DNA of 64,000 nucleotides, from contig NZ_CP010536.1 in assembly GCF_000832305.1 (NCBI RefSeq), forward strand, positions 4,458,717 to 4,522,716, read 5' to 3'. Positions 34,966 to 44,358 of this stretch are shown here, piece after piece. Position 1 is the stretch's first letter. Every line of letters starts with the position of its first letter. The notes under the pieces are model-generated. The model made no database searches. It had not been told where the DNA came from and saw only the letters and a program-made list of their open reading frames with translations. The translations under genes were made by a program, and so were the position numbers. This stretch comes from Cupriavidus basilensis. GTDB taxonomy: Bacteria; Pseudomonadota; Gammaproteobacteria; Burkholderiales; Burkholderiaceae.

Positions 34966-35901
34966 CTAGGTTCTGGAGCGGGTACGCATCCAGTCGTCGA
35001 GCGGATTGCTCGGGAAGACGATGGGGTGCTCGCGCGCGCCGCGCACCGCCATGCTGGTGACGGCGGCGCGTGTCGCGCCCTCGTTGCGTGCCGCGCGGCG
35101 TGTCTTGCGCACGGCAACGGAAAGGGTGTCGGCGCGTTGCGCCTGTTCTGCCGCCAGCGCACTGAGCGCGGCTTGCCCAGCATGCTCCTCGGCATGCTGG
35201 GTCTCACCGATCTGGAACACGTCCTGCAGCGCGCACAGTTGCTGGCTGGCGGGCACGGGTGCCTTGAGCGCGGCCACCACCATCGCGCTCAACTGGGCGA
35301 GCACGTGCGCGTCGCTCAGCGCCTTGCCTTGCGTGAAGGCCGGCAGCAGGTTGCCAAGCTCGTCGCCGGCCAGCACACCGGCCAGCGCCTTGAGCGCAAA
35401 GTTCAGGCGCCAGCCCAGTTCTTGCGGCGGGATCTCGGGCAGCGCGCGGGCGAAGGCATCGGAGAAGCGGCCGAACACCGGCGCGTAATGGCTGAGCAGA
35501 TACGACTGGATGAATGGCGAGGTATCGGAATACACGCGCCCCAGCAGCCGCAGGAACGACGGGCCGCCCACTTCGGGCTCGCGCGCCATTTGCAGCGCGG
35601 GCACGAAGAGCGCACCCATCACGTGTTCGCAGCGGATCTGCGCGCCCGGCCAGCGTGCCTCGCAGGCATCGAGCAGCGCCAGGCGGCGCGTGTTGAGCGG
35701 ATCGAGCCGGCGGCCCAGGACCGCCTGCATCATGATGTCTTTACTGCGGAAGTGATAATTGACCGCGGCCAGATTGACGATCGCGCGCGATGTCACTTGC
35801 CGTAGCGAGGTGCCTTCGTAGCCAACCTCGATGAACAAGCGTTCGGTGGCGTCCAGAATGCGGGCCTTGGTGTCTCCTGCCGTGCCTTTCCCGGTCTTCA
35901 T
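34966..35901 (-). CDS. TetR-family transcriptional regulator
   Basis: The 311-residue protein has an N-terminal TetR helix-turn-helix (ARILDATERLFIEVGYEG, VTSRAIVNLAAVNYHFRSKD), the pattern of CerR/PsrA-like lipid-sensing regulators. A long C-terminal ligand domain and a basic tail follow. ATG at 35901 has AGAGA 8 bases upstream; 35925 is an alternative. It lies between the DUF1571/DUF2957/OmpW genes and the GMC oxidoreductase genes, so it may control either set. Confidence 0.85.
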   Translation of the reverse strand: MKTGKGTAGDTKARILDATERLFIEVGYEGTSLRQVTSRAIVNLAAVNYHFRSKDIMMQAVLGRRLDPLNTRRLALLDACEARWPGAQIRCEHVMGALFVPALQMAREPEVGGPSFLRLLGRVYSDTSPFIQSYLLSHYAPVFGRFSDAFARALPEIPPQELGWRLNFALKALAGVLAGDELGNLLPAFTQGKALSDAHVLAQLSAMVVAALKAPVPASQQLCALQDVFQIGETQHAEEHAGQAALSALAAEQAQRADTLSVAVRKTRRAARNEGATRAAVTSMAVRGAREHPIVFPSNPLDDWMRTRSRT

Positions 35902-36180
35902 AGGGGGCGTCTCTCTTATGGTCATGCCGTACAACCCCAGCAAAACTCCACACACTGCAGCAGCTCCCTGCTCTGACGGCAAACGGATGCTTGAAACAGA
36001 TGTACGGAGCCTAGCGAGCGCTGCGCGCGTTTCACAAGTGCATTTTTGGAGCGTTGCCTCTAACCGGATTTGATTGTGCCTGCATGCCGCGCGCGCCATG
36101 CCGGATTTTGCTTCCCTGCTAAAGGGGGGGGCGGGCCCGGCGGGCCAAGGCCCGTGGCCGCGCGCAGCGGCGAGCGGCAC
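35902..36180. other. Intergenic region upstream of the TetR gene
   Basis: About 280 bases that should hold the TetR promoter and the end of the GMC transcript. Near the GMC stop is a G-run (36124-36131) followed by a GGGCCCGGCGGGCC-like self-complementary stretch (36132-36152) that could stop transcription. No clear operator was found. Confidence 0.35.
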
Positions 36181-37776
36181 TCATCGGGCCAGCTGCCCTG
36201 CCAGCGCCTGGGCGTTCTGCGCGCTGAGTGCAAAAACAGACAGTTGCGGATTCGCCCCTATGCTGGTCGGAAACACGGAGCCGTCCAGCACCGACAGGTT
36301 GGCCAGCTGGTGATGGCGGCCATGGCTGTCGACCACCCCGCCCTGCGGCTCGTCGCTCATGGCGCAGCCGCCCATCAGGTGCGCGGTAAACAGCGCGGCG
36401 CGGAACTTGGCCAGCGCCAGCGTGGCGATGCCCTGCCTGGCTTGCGCCCAGCTGTCGTAGTACGGCGCGTCCAGGTGGGCCGGGCGCACCCGCAGCGCGC
36501 CCGCGGCGAACTGCGCCTCGGCCATGCTCAGCCAGGCGCGCCGCATGCCGTCCCAGACATAGTCGCTGATGTCGTAGTCGAGCACCGGGCTGCCATCGTC
36601 GGCAAGGCGCACGCGCCCGCCTTCGCTCTGTGCAACAAAGCCATCGCGCAGCAGCGCCAGCATGGCGTTGGTATGCGGCAGCGCGGCCATGTCGGCGCGC
36701 AGCGCCTCGCCCACCTGATTGAACACGCCCGCGCTGATGCCGGGGAACAAGGGCGGCACTTCCAGCTTGTAGCCCATCGGGCCGGTGGCGCCATCCTTCC
36801 ACTGGAAGTGATCGGAGGCGATCGATTGCGGCGCGCCGTAGTACGGGTCGACCTGTTCAGGCATCACCGCCACGCTCAGGTTGACCGGATGGATGAAGGT
36901 GCGCACGCCGACCCGCTGATAGGGGTCCGGCACGCGCGAGCGCAGCAACAGCGCCGGCGTGTTGATGGCGCCGCCGGCCGCCACGTAGTGCCGCGCGCGC
37001 ACGGTCACCGCGATGCCCGAAGGCGTGCGGCCATCGGCACCCAGCGCTTCGCCAGCAAGCGTGGTGACCGTCTTGCCGTCATGCTCCAGCGCGCGCACCC
37101 GCACGCGGTGGAGCAGCGTGGCGCCTTTGGCCAGCGCGGCGGGGATGGTCGAGACCAGCATCGATTGCTTGGCGTTGACCGGGCAGCCCAGCCCGCAATA
37201 GCCGGAGTTCCAGCAGCCTTTCACATTGCGCGGGATCACGTGCGACTCCCAGCCCAGCTTGTCGCAGCCGCGCTTGAGCACATCGTTGTTGTTGTTCGGC
37301 GGCATGCCCCACGGCGCCACCGACAGCCGTGCCTCCATGCGCTCGAACCACGGTGCCATGTCCGCGGCGCTGTGGCCGCTCACCGCGTGGTGCGCGGCCC
37401 AGTGCGCCAGCGTTTGCCTTGGCGTGCGAAAGCTCGACGACCAGTTCACCGTCGTGCTGCCGCCTACCGAGCGCCCTTGCAGGATGGCGATGGCGCCATC
37501 GGACGTGGCGCGCGCCGCGCCCTCCTGGTACAGCTCGCGATAGGCGCGGCCCTCGTCCATGTCCTTGAAGCTGTCGGAGGTGCGCAGCGCGCCTTCCTCC
37601 ACCAGCACCACGCGCAGACCGGCTTCGCTGAGGATCTCGGCGGCCACGCCGCCGCCGGCGCCGCTGCCGGCAATGACCACGTCGGCGTCGAGCGAAAGCG
37701 GCGCGGTCAGGGCGGCGCCGTCCACCACGTTCCAGCCGGCGGCGATGCCGGCACTGTAGATATCGGGAATGGCCAT
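36181..37776 (-). CDS. GMC-family FAD oxidoreductase (membrane/periplasmic alcohol dehydrogenase type)
   Basis: The 531-residue flavoprotein has an FAD-binding fold (ADVVIAGSGAGGGVAAEIL), the GMC signature GRSVGGSTTVNW, a Cys-rich segment GYCGLGCPVNAKQSML and the C-terminal catalytic region HLMGGCAMSDEP with SVFPTSIGANPQLS. It resembles long-chain alcohol or sterol-type oxidases and choline-type dehydrogenases. It has no signal peptide of its own. The next gene, 21 bases upstream on the same strand, encodes a small Tat-signal protein that probably carries it out of the cell. Confidence 0.85.
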   Translation of the reverse strand: MAIPDIYSAGIAAGWNVVDGAALTAPLSLDADVVIAGSGAGGGVAAEILSEAGLRVVLVEEGALRTSDSFKDMDEGRAYRELYQEGAARATSDGAIAILQGRSVGGSTTVNWSSSFRTPRQTLAHWAAHHAVSGHSAADMAPWFERMEARLSVAPWGMPPNNNNDVLKRGCDKLGWESHVIPRNVKGCWNSGYCGLGCPVNAKQSMLVSTIPAALAKGATLLHRVRVRALEHDGKTVTTLAGEALGADGRTPSGIAVTVRARHYVAAGGAINTPALLLRSRVPDPYQRVGVRTFIHPVNLSVAVMPEQVDPYYGAPQSIASDHFQWKDGATGPMGYKLEVPPLFPGISAGVFNQVGEALRADMAALPHTNAMLALLRDGFVAQSEGGRVRLADDGSPVLDYDISDYVWDGMRRAWLSMAEAQFAAGALRVRPAHLDAPYYDSWAQARQGIATLALAKFRAALFTAHLMGGCAMSDEPQGGVVDSHGRHHQLANLSVLDGSVFPTSIGANPQLSVFALSAQNAQALAGQLAR

Positions 37777-37797
37777 GAGTGACTCGCGTAATGGATT

Positions 37798-38382
37798 TCA
37801 GGCGTGCAGCGCACGAAAGACCGCGGGATTGGGGCCGGGATAGCCGCTGCCCGCCCACGCCGCCGGCAGCAGGTAGTAGCCCACGCTGCTGAGCTTGACC
37901 AGCACCACGGCGCCGGCATTCAAGGTGGCGAAGCGGCTGGCGCGCCAACGTGCGAGAAAGTGGCGCACCTGCTGCGTGTCGGCCTGCTTCCAGTCCCGGC
38001 TCACGCCGGCGAGTGCCCAGCGCAACGGCCCGATGGCGAGCAGGTCGAGCAGCTTGCGCAGTTCCGCGCGCGCGTTGGCATCCATGGCGGCGCATGTGGC
38101 GTCGACATTGCGCACGGCCTGGCCGAGCTGTAGCTCGCGCGGGCCGCGCTCGCGCTCGGCAAGCTCCGCCACCACGGCGGGCAGCAAGGCGGTGAACAAC
38201 GCCACGTCGCCGTCGCGCAGGAACCGCATGCCGGTGGCGGGTTGCTTGTGCGCGGGCGAGCAGCCGGACAATGCCGGGACCAGGCCCGCACATGCGAGTG
38301 CAGCGGACAAGCCAAAGCCAATCTTGAGAAAGCCGCGCCGCGACAACGCGCACGCGGGCGGCTCGGTGGCTGGGGTGTGCAT
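37798..38382 (-). CDS. Tat-exported small subunit of the GMC oxidoreductase (gluconate 2-dehydrogenase subunit 3-like)
   Basis: The 194-residue protein begins with a twin-arginine signal SRRGFLKIGFG that runs into a lipobox-like ALSGCSP. The body is helical and similar in size and place to small subunits of periplasmic GMC dehydrogenases. AGGAGA-like GGAGA lies 6 bases before the ATG. It is the first gene of the pair with the GMC flavoprotein. Export of the folded flavoprotein by piggy-back on this subunit is an inference from the family and the missing signal on the partner. Confidence 0.7.
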   Translation of the reverse strand: MHTPATEPPACALSRRGFLKIGFGLSAALACAGLVPALSGCSPAHKQPATGMRFLRDGDVALFTALLPAVVAELAERERGPRELQLGQAVRNVDATCAAMDANARAELRKLLDLLAIGPLRWALAGVSRDWKQADTQQVRHFLARWRASRFATLNAGAVVLVKLSSVGYYLLPAAWAGSGYPGPNPAVFRALHA

Positions 38383-38543
38383 GGTGTGTCTCCTTTTTTG
38401 CGCTGATCCGTCTGCTTGCGGGTGCATTGCGCGGGCGTCGCGCAGGCATTGCGATTCGGCGTTGCCGATACCCCGCATTGACGCTCGCCGCAGTTTGGAT
38501 AAAGATCGGGCCCCGGTCTTGATCCCGCATGACAGGTGATTTG

Positions 38544-39647
38544 ATGCCACGCGCCAACGCGGCGCCCCCCGCCGCTGCTGTCACCGACATCGCCAGCGCT
38601 GCTTATGGTGTGCAGACGCCCGGCACCGTGTCGCTGCCCTACCTGCGCACCGTGCTCGACTACGGCGAGGCCGCCGGCATCACGCCGGCCGACCAGCTCG
38701 TGCTCGCAGGGCTCGATCCCGCCTTGCTCGACAGCGCGGCTGGCCCCGCCACGCGCATCGGCGTTGCGCACTACCTGACGCTGCTCGATGCGCTGGAGCG
38801 CGCCGCCGGCGATCCGCTGGCGGGCCTGCACGCGGGCGCGGCGTTCCGGCCGCGCCACTATGCCGAGATGGGCTATGTGGTGCTGACTACGCCCACCTTG
38901 CGCGAGGCCATCCTGCAGGGCATCCGCTACGAGGTGCTGGCCAACGATATCGGCCGCACCCGCCTGCATGAAACGCCGCAGGGCGCGTGGATGACGTGGG
39001 AGGCGCAGCACGGCCCGCTGTCGCGCCACGCGCACGAACTGCACATGGCCACGTGGATCTGCTTTTCCCGCTGGCTGCTGGGCGAGGGCTTCTTCGCCGA
39101 GCGCATCGAGTTTCCCCACGCGCCGCCACCCGGTGGCCACACCGGCGATTACGCGCAGGTCTTCGGCTGCCCGGTGGCATTCAACGCCGGCCGCCACGCC
39201 ATGCACATCGATCCCGCGCTGCTGGCGCGCCCTTCGATGCAGGCCGATGCGCAAATGCAGACACAGATGACGCGCATCGCCCAGGCCCAGCTGCGCGCGC
39301 TGGAGGCGGACGGCGCTGGCGAGATCGCGCAGGCGCGTGCCTTTATCAGCGCAGCGCTGCATCGGGGCGAGGTGCCGATCGCGGCGGTGGCAGCGCACCT
39401 GCGCTTGCCGGTGCGCACGCTGCAGCGGCGGCTGCAGGCGCAGGGGCTGAACTACTCCGCGCTGGTCGACGGGGTGCGCCGCACGCAGGCCGAGCACCAC
39501 CTTGCCGACCCCGCCATCAGCCTCGCCCAGCTGGCCATGCTGCTCGGTTTTTCGGAGCAGAGCGCGTTCAGCCATGCGTTCAAACGCTGGACGCAGGAAA
39601 CCCCGAATGCCTGGCGCAAGCGGTTGCTGGGCCGCGCGCCGGGATAG
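38544..39647 (+). CDS. AraC-family regulator (OruR/ArgR-like, PF12625 plus HTH)
   Basis: The 367-residue protein has an N-terminal arabinose-binding-like domain and a C-terminal double helix-turn-helix (VPIAAVAAHLRLPVRTLQRRL; ISLAQLAMLLGFSEQSAFSHAFK). ATG at 38544 has AGGTGA 6 bases upstream; an in-frame ATG at 38529 is possible. It is divergent from the GMC genes and lies upstream of the monooxygenase operon on the same strand, so it is the best candidate activator of one or both. Confidence 0.85.
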   Translation: MPRANAAPPAAAVTDIASAAYGVQTPGTVSLPYLRTVLDYGEAAGITPADQLVLAGLDPALLDSAAGPATRIGVAHYLTLLDALERAAGDPLAGLHAGAAFRPRHYAEMGYVVLTTPTLREAILQGIRYEVLANDIGRTRLHETPQGAWMTWEAQHGPLSRHAHELHMATWICFSRWLLGEGFFAERIEFPHAPPPGGHTGDYAQVFGCPVAFNAGRHAMHIDPALLARPSMQADAQMQTQMTRIAQAQLRALEADGAGEIAQARAFISAALHRGEVPIAAVAAHLRLPVRTLQRRLQAQGLNYSALVDGVRRTQAEHHLADPAISLAQLAMLLGFSEQSAFSHAFKRWTQETPNAWRKRLLGRAPG

Positions 39648-39920
39648 CCACCGCCGCCTTTCGGCAATATCTGGCAGATGGGAGTCGGTTTCAAACGCAG
39701 CGGTGGGTACGCCCTCCGGTGCGGGAAATCGCGCTTTTTCCCCGTTTTATGCGCTCAAATCACCACTAAAATCCGTTAAAAATTAGAAGAACGATTCAAA
39801 TCTCCGTGTTGACCCGGGGCGCTGGCGTACCTACGATGACATTCATCAATGTCACAATCAATGATGTTGCGACGCAATACGGCATGCCGCCGTGCACGCC
39901 CGCGACACGAGAGACAGCTT
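39648..39920. other. Leader and promoter region of the monooxygenase operon
   Basis: The first part (39648-39800) holds no recognisable gene or strong terminator. The second part holds the promoter and palindrome listed separately, and then a leader of about 65 bases to the ATG at 39921. Confidence 0.5.
39809..39854 (+). promoter_or_regulatory. Candidate promoter and operator of the monooxygenase operon
   Basis: TTGACC (39809-39814) and TACGAT (39832-39837) are 17 bp apart. A perfect 7-bp dyad with a 4-base spacer (TGACATT-CATC-AATGTCA, 39837-39854) begins at the last base of the -10, a typical operator position. The binding protein is unknown; the TetR-type regulator at 34966 would suit a palindrome better than an AraC protein. 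Confidence 0.5.
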
Positions 39921-41495
39921 ATGAATGCGCCAGCAGACCTGCCCCCGGAGTTATCCACAGCCCAGCCATCACCGGAGGGCCCCGGCCCCACCGAGCACGT
40001 CGATATCGCCATCATCGGCACCGGCTTTGCCGGACTGGGCATGGCGATCCGCCTCAAGCAGGCAGGCTTGCATGACTTCGCGCTGTTCGAGAAGGCCGCC
40101 TCGGTGGGGGGCACATGGCGCGACAACCACTATCCGGGCTGCGCCTGCGATGTGCAGTCGCATCTGTACTCGTTCTCCTTCGCGCCCAACCCCAACTGGT
40201 CGCGCATGTTTTCACCGCAACCGGAGATCCGCGCCTACCTGGAGCGCTGCACCGATCAGTTCGGCCTGCGCCCCCACCTGCGCCTGAACCACGAACTGCG
40301 CCGCGCCGCGTGGGACGACGCCAACGGCACGTGGCAGCTCGACATGGCCGATGGCAAACGCGTGCAGGCTCGCGTGCTGGTGTCGGGCATGGGCGGCCTG
40401 AGCCGGCCGGCGTATCCCGATATCCCAGGCCTGGCGCGCTTTCGCGGCGAGGCGTTTCACTCGCAGCACTGGAACCATGACTACGCGCTGGCGGGCAAGC
40501 GCGTGGCGGTGATCGGCACTGGCGCCAGCGCCATCCAGTTCGTGCCGCGGATCGCGCCGCAGGTGGCGCACCTGGACCTGTTCCAGCGCACGCCGCCGTG
40601 GATCATGCCCAAGCCCGATCGCAAGGTGTCGGCCGCCGAGCGCTGGCTGTTTGGCCGCCTGCCGCTCACGCAAAAGCTCATGCGCACCGGCATCTACTGG
40701 GCGCTGGAGTCGCGCGTGCTTGGCTTCGTGGTGCATCCCAAGCTGATGACGGTGGTGGCGCGCATCGCGCGCCGCCATATCAAGCGGCAGATCGCCGATC
40801 CCGCGCTGCGTGCCACCGTCACGCCGGACTACACCATCGGCTGCAAGCGCGTGCTGATCTCCAACGACTATTACCCCGCGCTGGCGCGCGCCAATGTGGA
40901 TGTGGTGACGCACGGCATCGACCACGTGGAGGAAGACGCCATCGTGATGCGCGACGGCACCCGCCGCCAGGCGGACTGCATCATCTTTGGCACCGGCTTT
41001 CACGCCACCGACCCGATTCCGCGCGGCGCCATCCTCGGCCTGCGCGGCGCCGACCTGCTCGACGCCTGGCGCGATGGCGCCGAGGCGTACCTGGGTACCA
41101 CCGTGGCCGGCTTCCCCAACTTGTTCCTGGTGGTGGGGCCCAACACCGGCCTGGGGCATAGCTCGATGGTGTTCATGATCGAGTCACAGGTGAACTACAT
41201 CCTCGGCGCGCTCAAGGCCATGGGCCAGCAGCGTGTGCAGGCCATCGACGTGCGCCCGCCCGCGCAGCGCGACTACAACGCCGGGCTGCAGCGCAAGCTG
41301 GCGGGCGCGGTGTGGTCGGAGGGCGGCTGCGTGAGCTGGTACCTCGACCCCAAGACCGGCAAGAACACCACGCTGTGGCCCGGGTTCACCTGGCAGTTCC
41401 GCCGCGCCACCGCACGTTTTCGCATGGCCGACTACGAGGTCCGTGCGCTGACAGCCAACGCAGCCAGCGCAGCCAACCGGGCCATCGAGGCGTGA
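39921..41495 (+). CDS. Flavin-containing Baeyer-Villiger-type monooxygenase
   Basis: The 524-residue protein has an FAD fold (VDIAIIGTGFAGLGMAIRL), the GGTWRDNHYPGCACD segment and the Baeyer-Villiger fingerprint F-x-G-x3-H-x3-W as FRGEAFHSQHW. A second NADPH-binding fold is at GKRVAVIGTGASAIQ. It would insert oxygen next to a ketone and give an ester or lactone. It is the first gene of an operon with an SDR, an alpha/beta hydrolase, a diiron-type protein and rubredoxin. The first ~34 residues are Pro-rich and probably disordered. Confidence 0.9.
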   Translation: MNAPADLPPELSTAQPSPEGPGPTEHVDIAIIGTGFAGLGMAIRLKQAGLHDFALFEKAASVGGTWRDNHYPGCACDVQSHLYSFSFAPNPNWSRMFSPQPEIRAYLERCTDQFGLRPHLRLNHELRRAAWDDANGTWQLDMADGKRVQARVLVSGMGGLSRPAYPDIPGLARFRGEAFHSQHWNHDYALAGKRVAVIGTGASAIQFVPRIAPQVAHLDLFQRTPPWIMPKPDRKVSAAERWLFGRLPLTQKLMRTGIYWALESRVLGFVVHPKLMTVVARIARRHIKRQIADPALRATVTPDYTIGCKRVLISNDYYPALARANVDVVTHGIDHVEEDAIVMRDGTRRQADCIIFGTGFHATDPIPRGAILGLRGADLLDAWRDGAEAYLGTTVAGFPNLFLVVGPNTGLGHSSMVFMIESQVNYILGALKAMGQQRVQAIDVRPPAQRDYNAGLQRKLAGAVWSEGGCVSWYLDPKTGKNTTLWPGFTWQFRRATARFRMADYEVRALTANAASAANRAIEA

Positions 41496-41550
41496 GCGCG
41501 TTGCGTGCCCGGCCGCGAACCAGACCAGAAGAACACCGAGGAGACACCGC

Positions 41551-42465
41551 ATGAAGGATTTCAAGAACAAGGTGGCCGCCATTACCGGCGCAGGCTCCGG
41601 CATGGGCCGCTCACTGGCGCTCGCGCTAGCGCGCGAAGGCTGCCAGCTGGCGCTGTCGGACCGCAATGAAAAAGGCCTCGCGCAGACGGTGGCCGAGGTC
41701 ATGCGCGCAGCGCCGGGCCTGGTTTTCACGCAGCACTGCGTGGATGTATCGGACCGTGCCGCGATGTATGCCTGGGCCGAGCAGGCCGCGCGCGCGCACG
41801 GGCGCATCAACCTGATTTTCAACAACGCTGGCGTGGCGCTGTCGAGCACCATCGAGGGCATGAGCTACGATGACCTCGAATGGATCATGGGCATCAACTT
41901 CTGGGGCGTGGTGCATGGCACCAAAGCGTTCCTGCCCTACCTGAAGGCCAGCGGCGAAGGCCACGTGATCAATACGTCGAGCATCTTCGGCATCTTCGCG
42001 CAGCCCGGCATGAGCGGCTACAACGCGAGCAAGTATGCGGTGCGCGGCTTTACGGAATCACTGCGCCAGGAGCTCGACATGCAGGCATGCGGCGTGTCCG
42101 CGACCTGCGTGCACCCGGGCGGCATCAAGACCAATATCGCGCAGGCCAGCCGAATCTCCGCGAACGTCACCGGCTTCCTGGTGCACGACGAGCAGCAGGG
42201 CCGCGACGAGTTCGAGAAGTACTTCATCACCACGGCGGACAAGGCCGCGCGCGTGATCCTCAACGGCGTGCGCCACAACCGCCGCCGCGTGCTGATTGGC
42301 CCGGATGCGGTTGCCGCCGACATGATGGCGCGCTTGCTGCCGGCGGCCTACCAGAAGCTGGTGGTGTTCGACGCGCGCCGCAAAGGCCCGCTCGGCAAGC
42401 CCGCCGCGGGCGTGCCCAGCACGGTGCCGGCCAAGGCCAGCGGCAATGGCGGAGATGCGCAATGA
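41551..42465 (+). CDS. Short-chain dehydrogenase/reductase
   Basis: The 304-residue protein has the SDR cofactor motif ITGAGSGMGRSLALA, the NNAGVAL strand, the catalytic Ser (NTSSIFGIF) and YNASK. The C-terminal extension of about 40 residues is Ala/Pro-rich. It probably interconverts an alcohol and the ketone used by the monooxygenase next door. GGAG precedes the ATG, and the stop overlaps the next start (ATGA). Confidence 0.9.
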   Translation: MKDFKNKVAAITGAGSGMGRSLALALAREGCQLALSDRNEKGLAQTVAEVMRAAPGLVFTQHCVDVSDRAAMYAWAEQAARAHGRINLIFNNAGVALSSTIEGMSYDDLEWIMGINFWGVVHGTKAFLPYLKASGEGHVINTSSIFGIFAQPGMSGYNASKYAVRGFTESLRQELDMQACGVSATCVHPGGIKTNIAQASRISANVTGFLVHDEQQGRDEFEKYFITTADKAARVILNGVRHNRRRVLIGPDAVAADMMARLLPAAYQKLVVFDARRKGPLGKPAAGVPSTVPAKASGNGGDAQ

Positions 42466-43424
42466 ACCGCGTCGCCATGCCGGCGGACAGCCGCCTCTCG
42501 CAGCCACCTGGCGCGCTCACGCGCTGGTTCGGCCAGGGCCGCGTCGGGCTGTTCAGCCTGTCGCGTGAAACGCTCGCCAGACGCTATGCGCTGCCCGCCT
42601 CGCGCTGGGTGCAGGTCATGGGCACGCTGGTGCATTACACCGATGAAGGCGTGCCCGGCGGCGAGCCGCTGCTGCTGATCCATGGCTTCGGCGCCTCGCT
42701 GCACACCTGGCAAGGCGTGCTGCCTGCGCTCGCGCAACACTATCGCGTGCTGCGCGTGGACCTGCCGCCCTTTGGCCTGACCGGGCCGTTGCGCGATGCG
42801 CGCGGGCGCATTCTCACCATGGATGTGGATACGTACCGCCGCTTCATCGACGCCTTCTGCGACGCCATCTACCTGCAGCGCGCCAGCGTCATCGGCAACT
42901 CGCTGGGCGGCCTGATCGCATGGGACATGGCCGCGCGCCATCCCGGGCGCGTCGACAAGATGGTGCTGATCGATGCCGCCGGTTTCCCGATGAAGCTGCC
43001 GCTCTATATCGCGCTGTTCAACCACGCGCCGGTGCGCTGGTCGGCGCCGTGGCTGCTGCCGGAGTGCGTGATCCGCGCTGCCACGCGCGATGTCTACGGC
43101 GATGCCTCGCGGGTGGACGAAGGCACCTTCCGCCGCTATGTCGATTTCTTCTACGCCGAGGGCAGCCGCGAAGCGGTAAGCCGCATGGTGCCCAAGCTGG
43201 ATTTCGACGCGCTCGACACGCAAGCGCTCAACGCCATCCGCTCGCCCACGCTGGTGCTGTGGGGCGAGCGTGACCGCTGGATCCCGCCGGCACATGCGCA
43301 AGCCTTTGCCGAGCGCATCCCGGGCGCGCGGCTGCAGCGCTACGCGGGCCTGGGCCATATCCCGATGGAAGAGGATCCGCAACGCGTGGCGGCGGACCTG
43401 CTGCCTTTTCTCGACGCGCGCTGA
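42462..43424 (+). CDS. Alpha/beta-fold hydrolase (putative esterase)
   Basis: The 320-residue protein has the oxyanion region LLLIHGFGASLHTW, the nucleophile elbow GNSLGG, an acid in LWGERDRWIPP and a catalytic His in GLGHIPMEEDP. It overlaps the SDR gene by ATGA. In this setting it would hydrolyse the ester or lactone made by the Baeyer-Villiger enzyme, which gives the operon a coherent ketone-cleavage order. Confidence 0.9.
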   Translation: MNRVAMPADSRLSQPPGALTRWFGQGRVGLFSLSRETLARRYALPASRWVQVMGTLVHYTDEGVPGGEPLLLIHGFGASLHTWQGVLPALAQHYRVLRVDLPPFGLTGPLRDARGRILTMDVDTYRRFIDAFCDAIYLQRASVIGNSLGGLIAWDMAARHPGRVDKMVLIDAAGFPMKLPLYIALFNHAPVRWSAPWLLPECVIRAATRDVYGDASRVDEGTFRRYVDFFYAEGSREAVSRMVPKLDFDALDTQALNAIRSPTLVLWGERDRWIPPAHAQAFAERIPGARLQRYAGLGHIPMEEDPQRVAADLLPFLDAR

Positions 43425-43485
43425 GCCCGCTGTTGCAACACCCGACGCACCCGACGCATTCCACGAATCGACAGGAGTACTCATC

Positions 43486-44358
43486 ATGATGCCAGTCCGA
43501 CGCGATGTGCATCCCCACTTGCCCGCCAGCCGCATCGCTGACTGGCACGTGCGGGGCCGCCATGTCACCCACTTCGTCAACGCGCTCTCGATCTTCTTTC
43601 CGGCGGGCGAACGCTTCTTCATGGACAGCGTGCGCGCCTATCGCGACGCTGTGACCGACCCCGAGCTCAAGCGCGCCATCGCAGGTTTTATCGGCCAGGA
43701 GGCCATGCACACGCGCGAGCATATTCTCTACAACCGGCTGATGACGGATGCGGGCCTGCCCGCCGAGCCGCTCGATCGGTTCGTTGGCAAACTGCTCAAC
43801 GTGCTGCGCAAGATACTGCCCAAGTCATGGCAGCTCGCGCACACCATCGCGCTCGAGCACTACACCGCGATGCTTGCCGGCGGGCTGCTGGCCGACCCGG
43901 ACCAGATGGGCGGCTCCGAGCCCGGCTATCACCAGGTGTGGATCTGGCACGCGCTGGAAGAGACCGAGCACAAGGCGGTGGCCTACGACGTGTGGAATGC
44001 CGTGATGAAGCCGGGGCTGTATCGCTATCTGCTGCGCACCTTCACCATGCTCACCACCACCGTGACGTTCTGGGCGATGGTGTTCGTGTTCCACATCCGG
44101 CTGGTGATGGCCGATCGCGAGTGCCGCAACAAGCTCGGCGGCTTTGGCGGCGTGGTGCGTTTCCTGTGGGGCAAGCCCGGCGTGCTGCGCAAGATGATGC
44201 CGGAGTGGTTCGATTATTTCCGGCCGGGGTTTCATCCGTGGGATCACGACAACCGTGCGCAACTGGCGCGCATCGAGCCGCTGATCGCGCAGATCGAGGC
44301 CACCTCCGCGCGGGCCGGCGTGTCCAGCCGGGCGCCTTCGGTGAGGGCTGCGGCATGA
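43486..44358 (+). CDS. PF10118-type 'metal-dependent hydrolase', probably a ferritin-like diiron protein
   Basis: The 290-residue protein is usually labelled a predicted metal-dependent hydrolase. Its residues, however, follow the diiron four-helix pattern E42, E72-x2-H75, E124, E159-x2-H162. A hydrophobic stretch lies at about 183-208, which would attach it to the membrane. ACAGGAG lies upstream of the ATG. The gene overlaps the rubredoxin gene by ATGA, so an electron supply is made with it. An oxygenase or hydroxylase role is inferred; hydrolase activity is only a database label. Confidence 0.75.
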   Translation: MMPVRRDVHPHLPASRIADWHVRGRHVTHFVNALSIFFPAGERFFMDSVRAYRDAVTDPELKRAIAGFIGQEAMHTREHILYNRLMTDAGLPAEPLDRFVGKLLNVLRKILPKSWQLAHTIALEHYTAMLAGGLLADPDQMGGSEPGYHQVWIWHALEETEHKAVAYDVWNAVMKPGLYRYLLRTFTMLTTTVTFWAMVFVFHIRLVMADRECRNKLGGFGGVVRFLWGKPGVLRKMMPEWFDYFRPGFHPWDHDNRAQLARIEPLIAQIEATSARAGVSSRAPSVRAAA

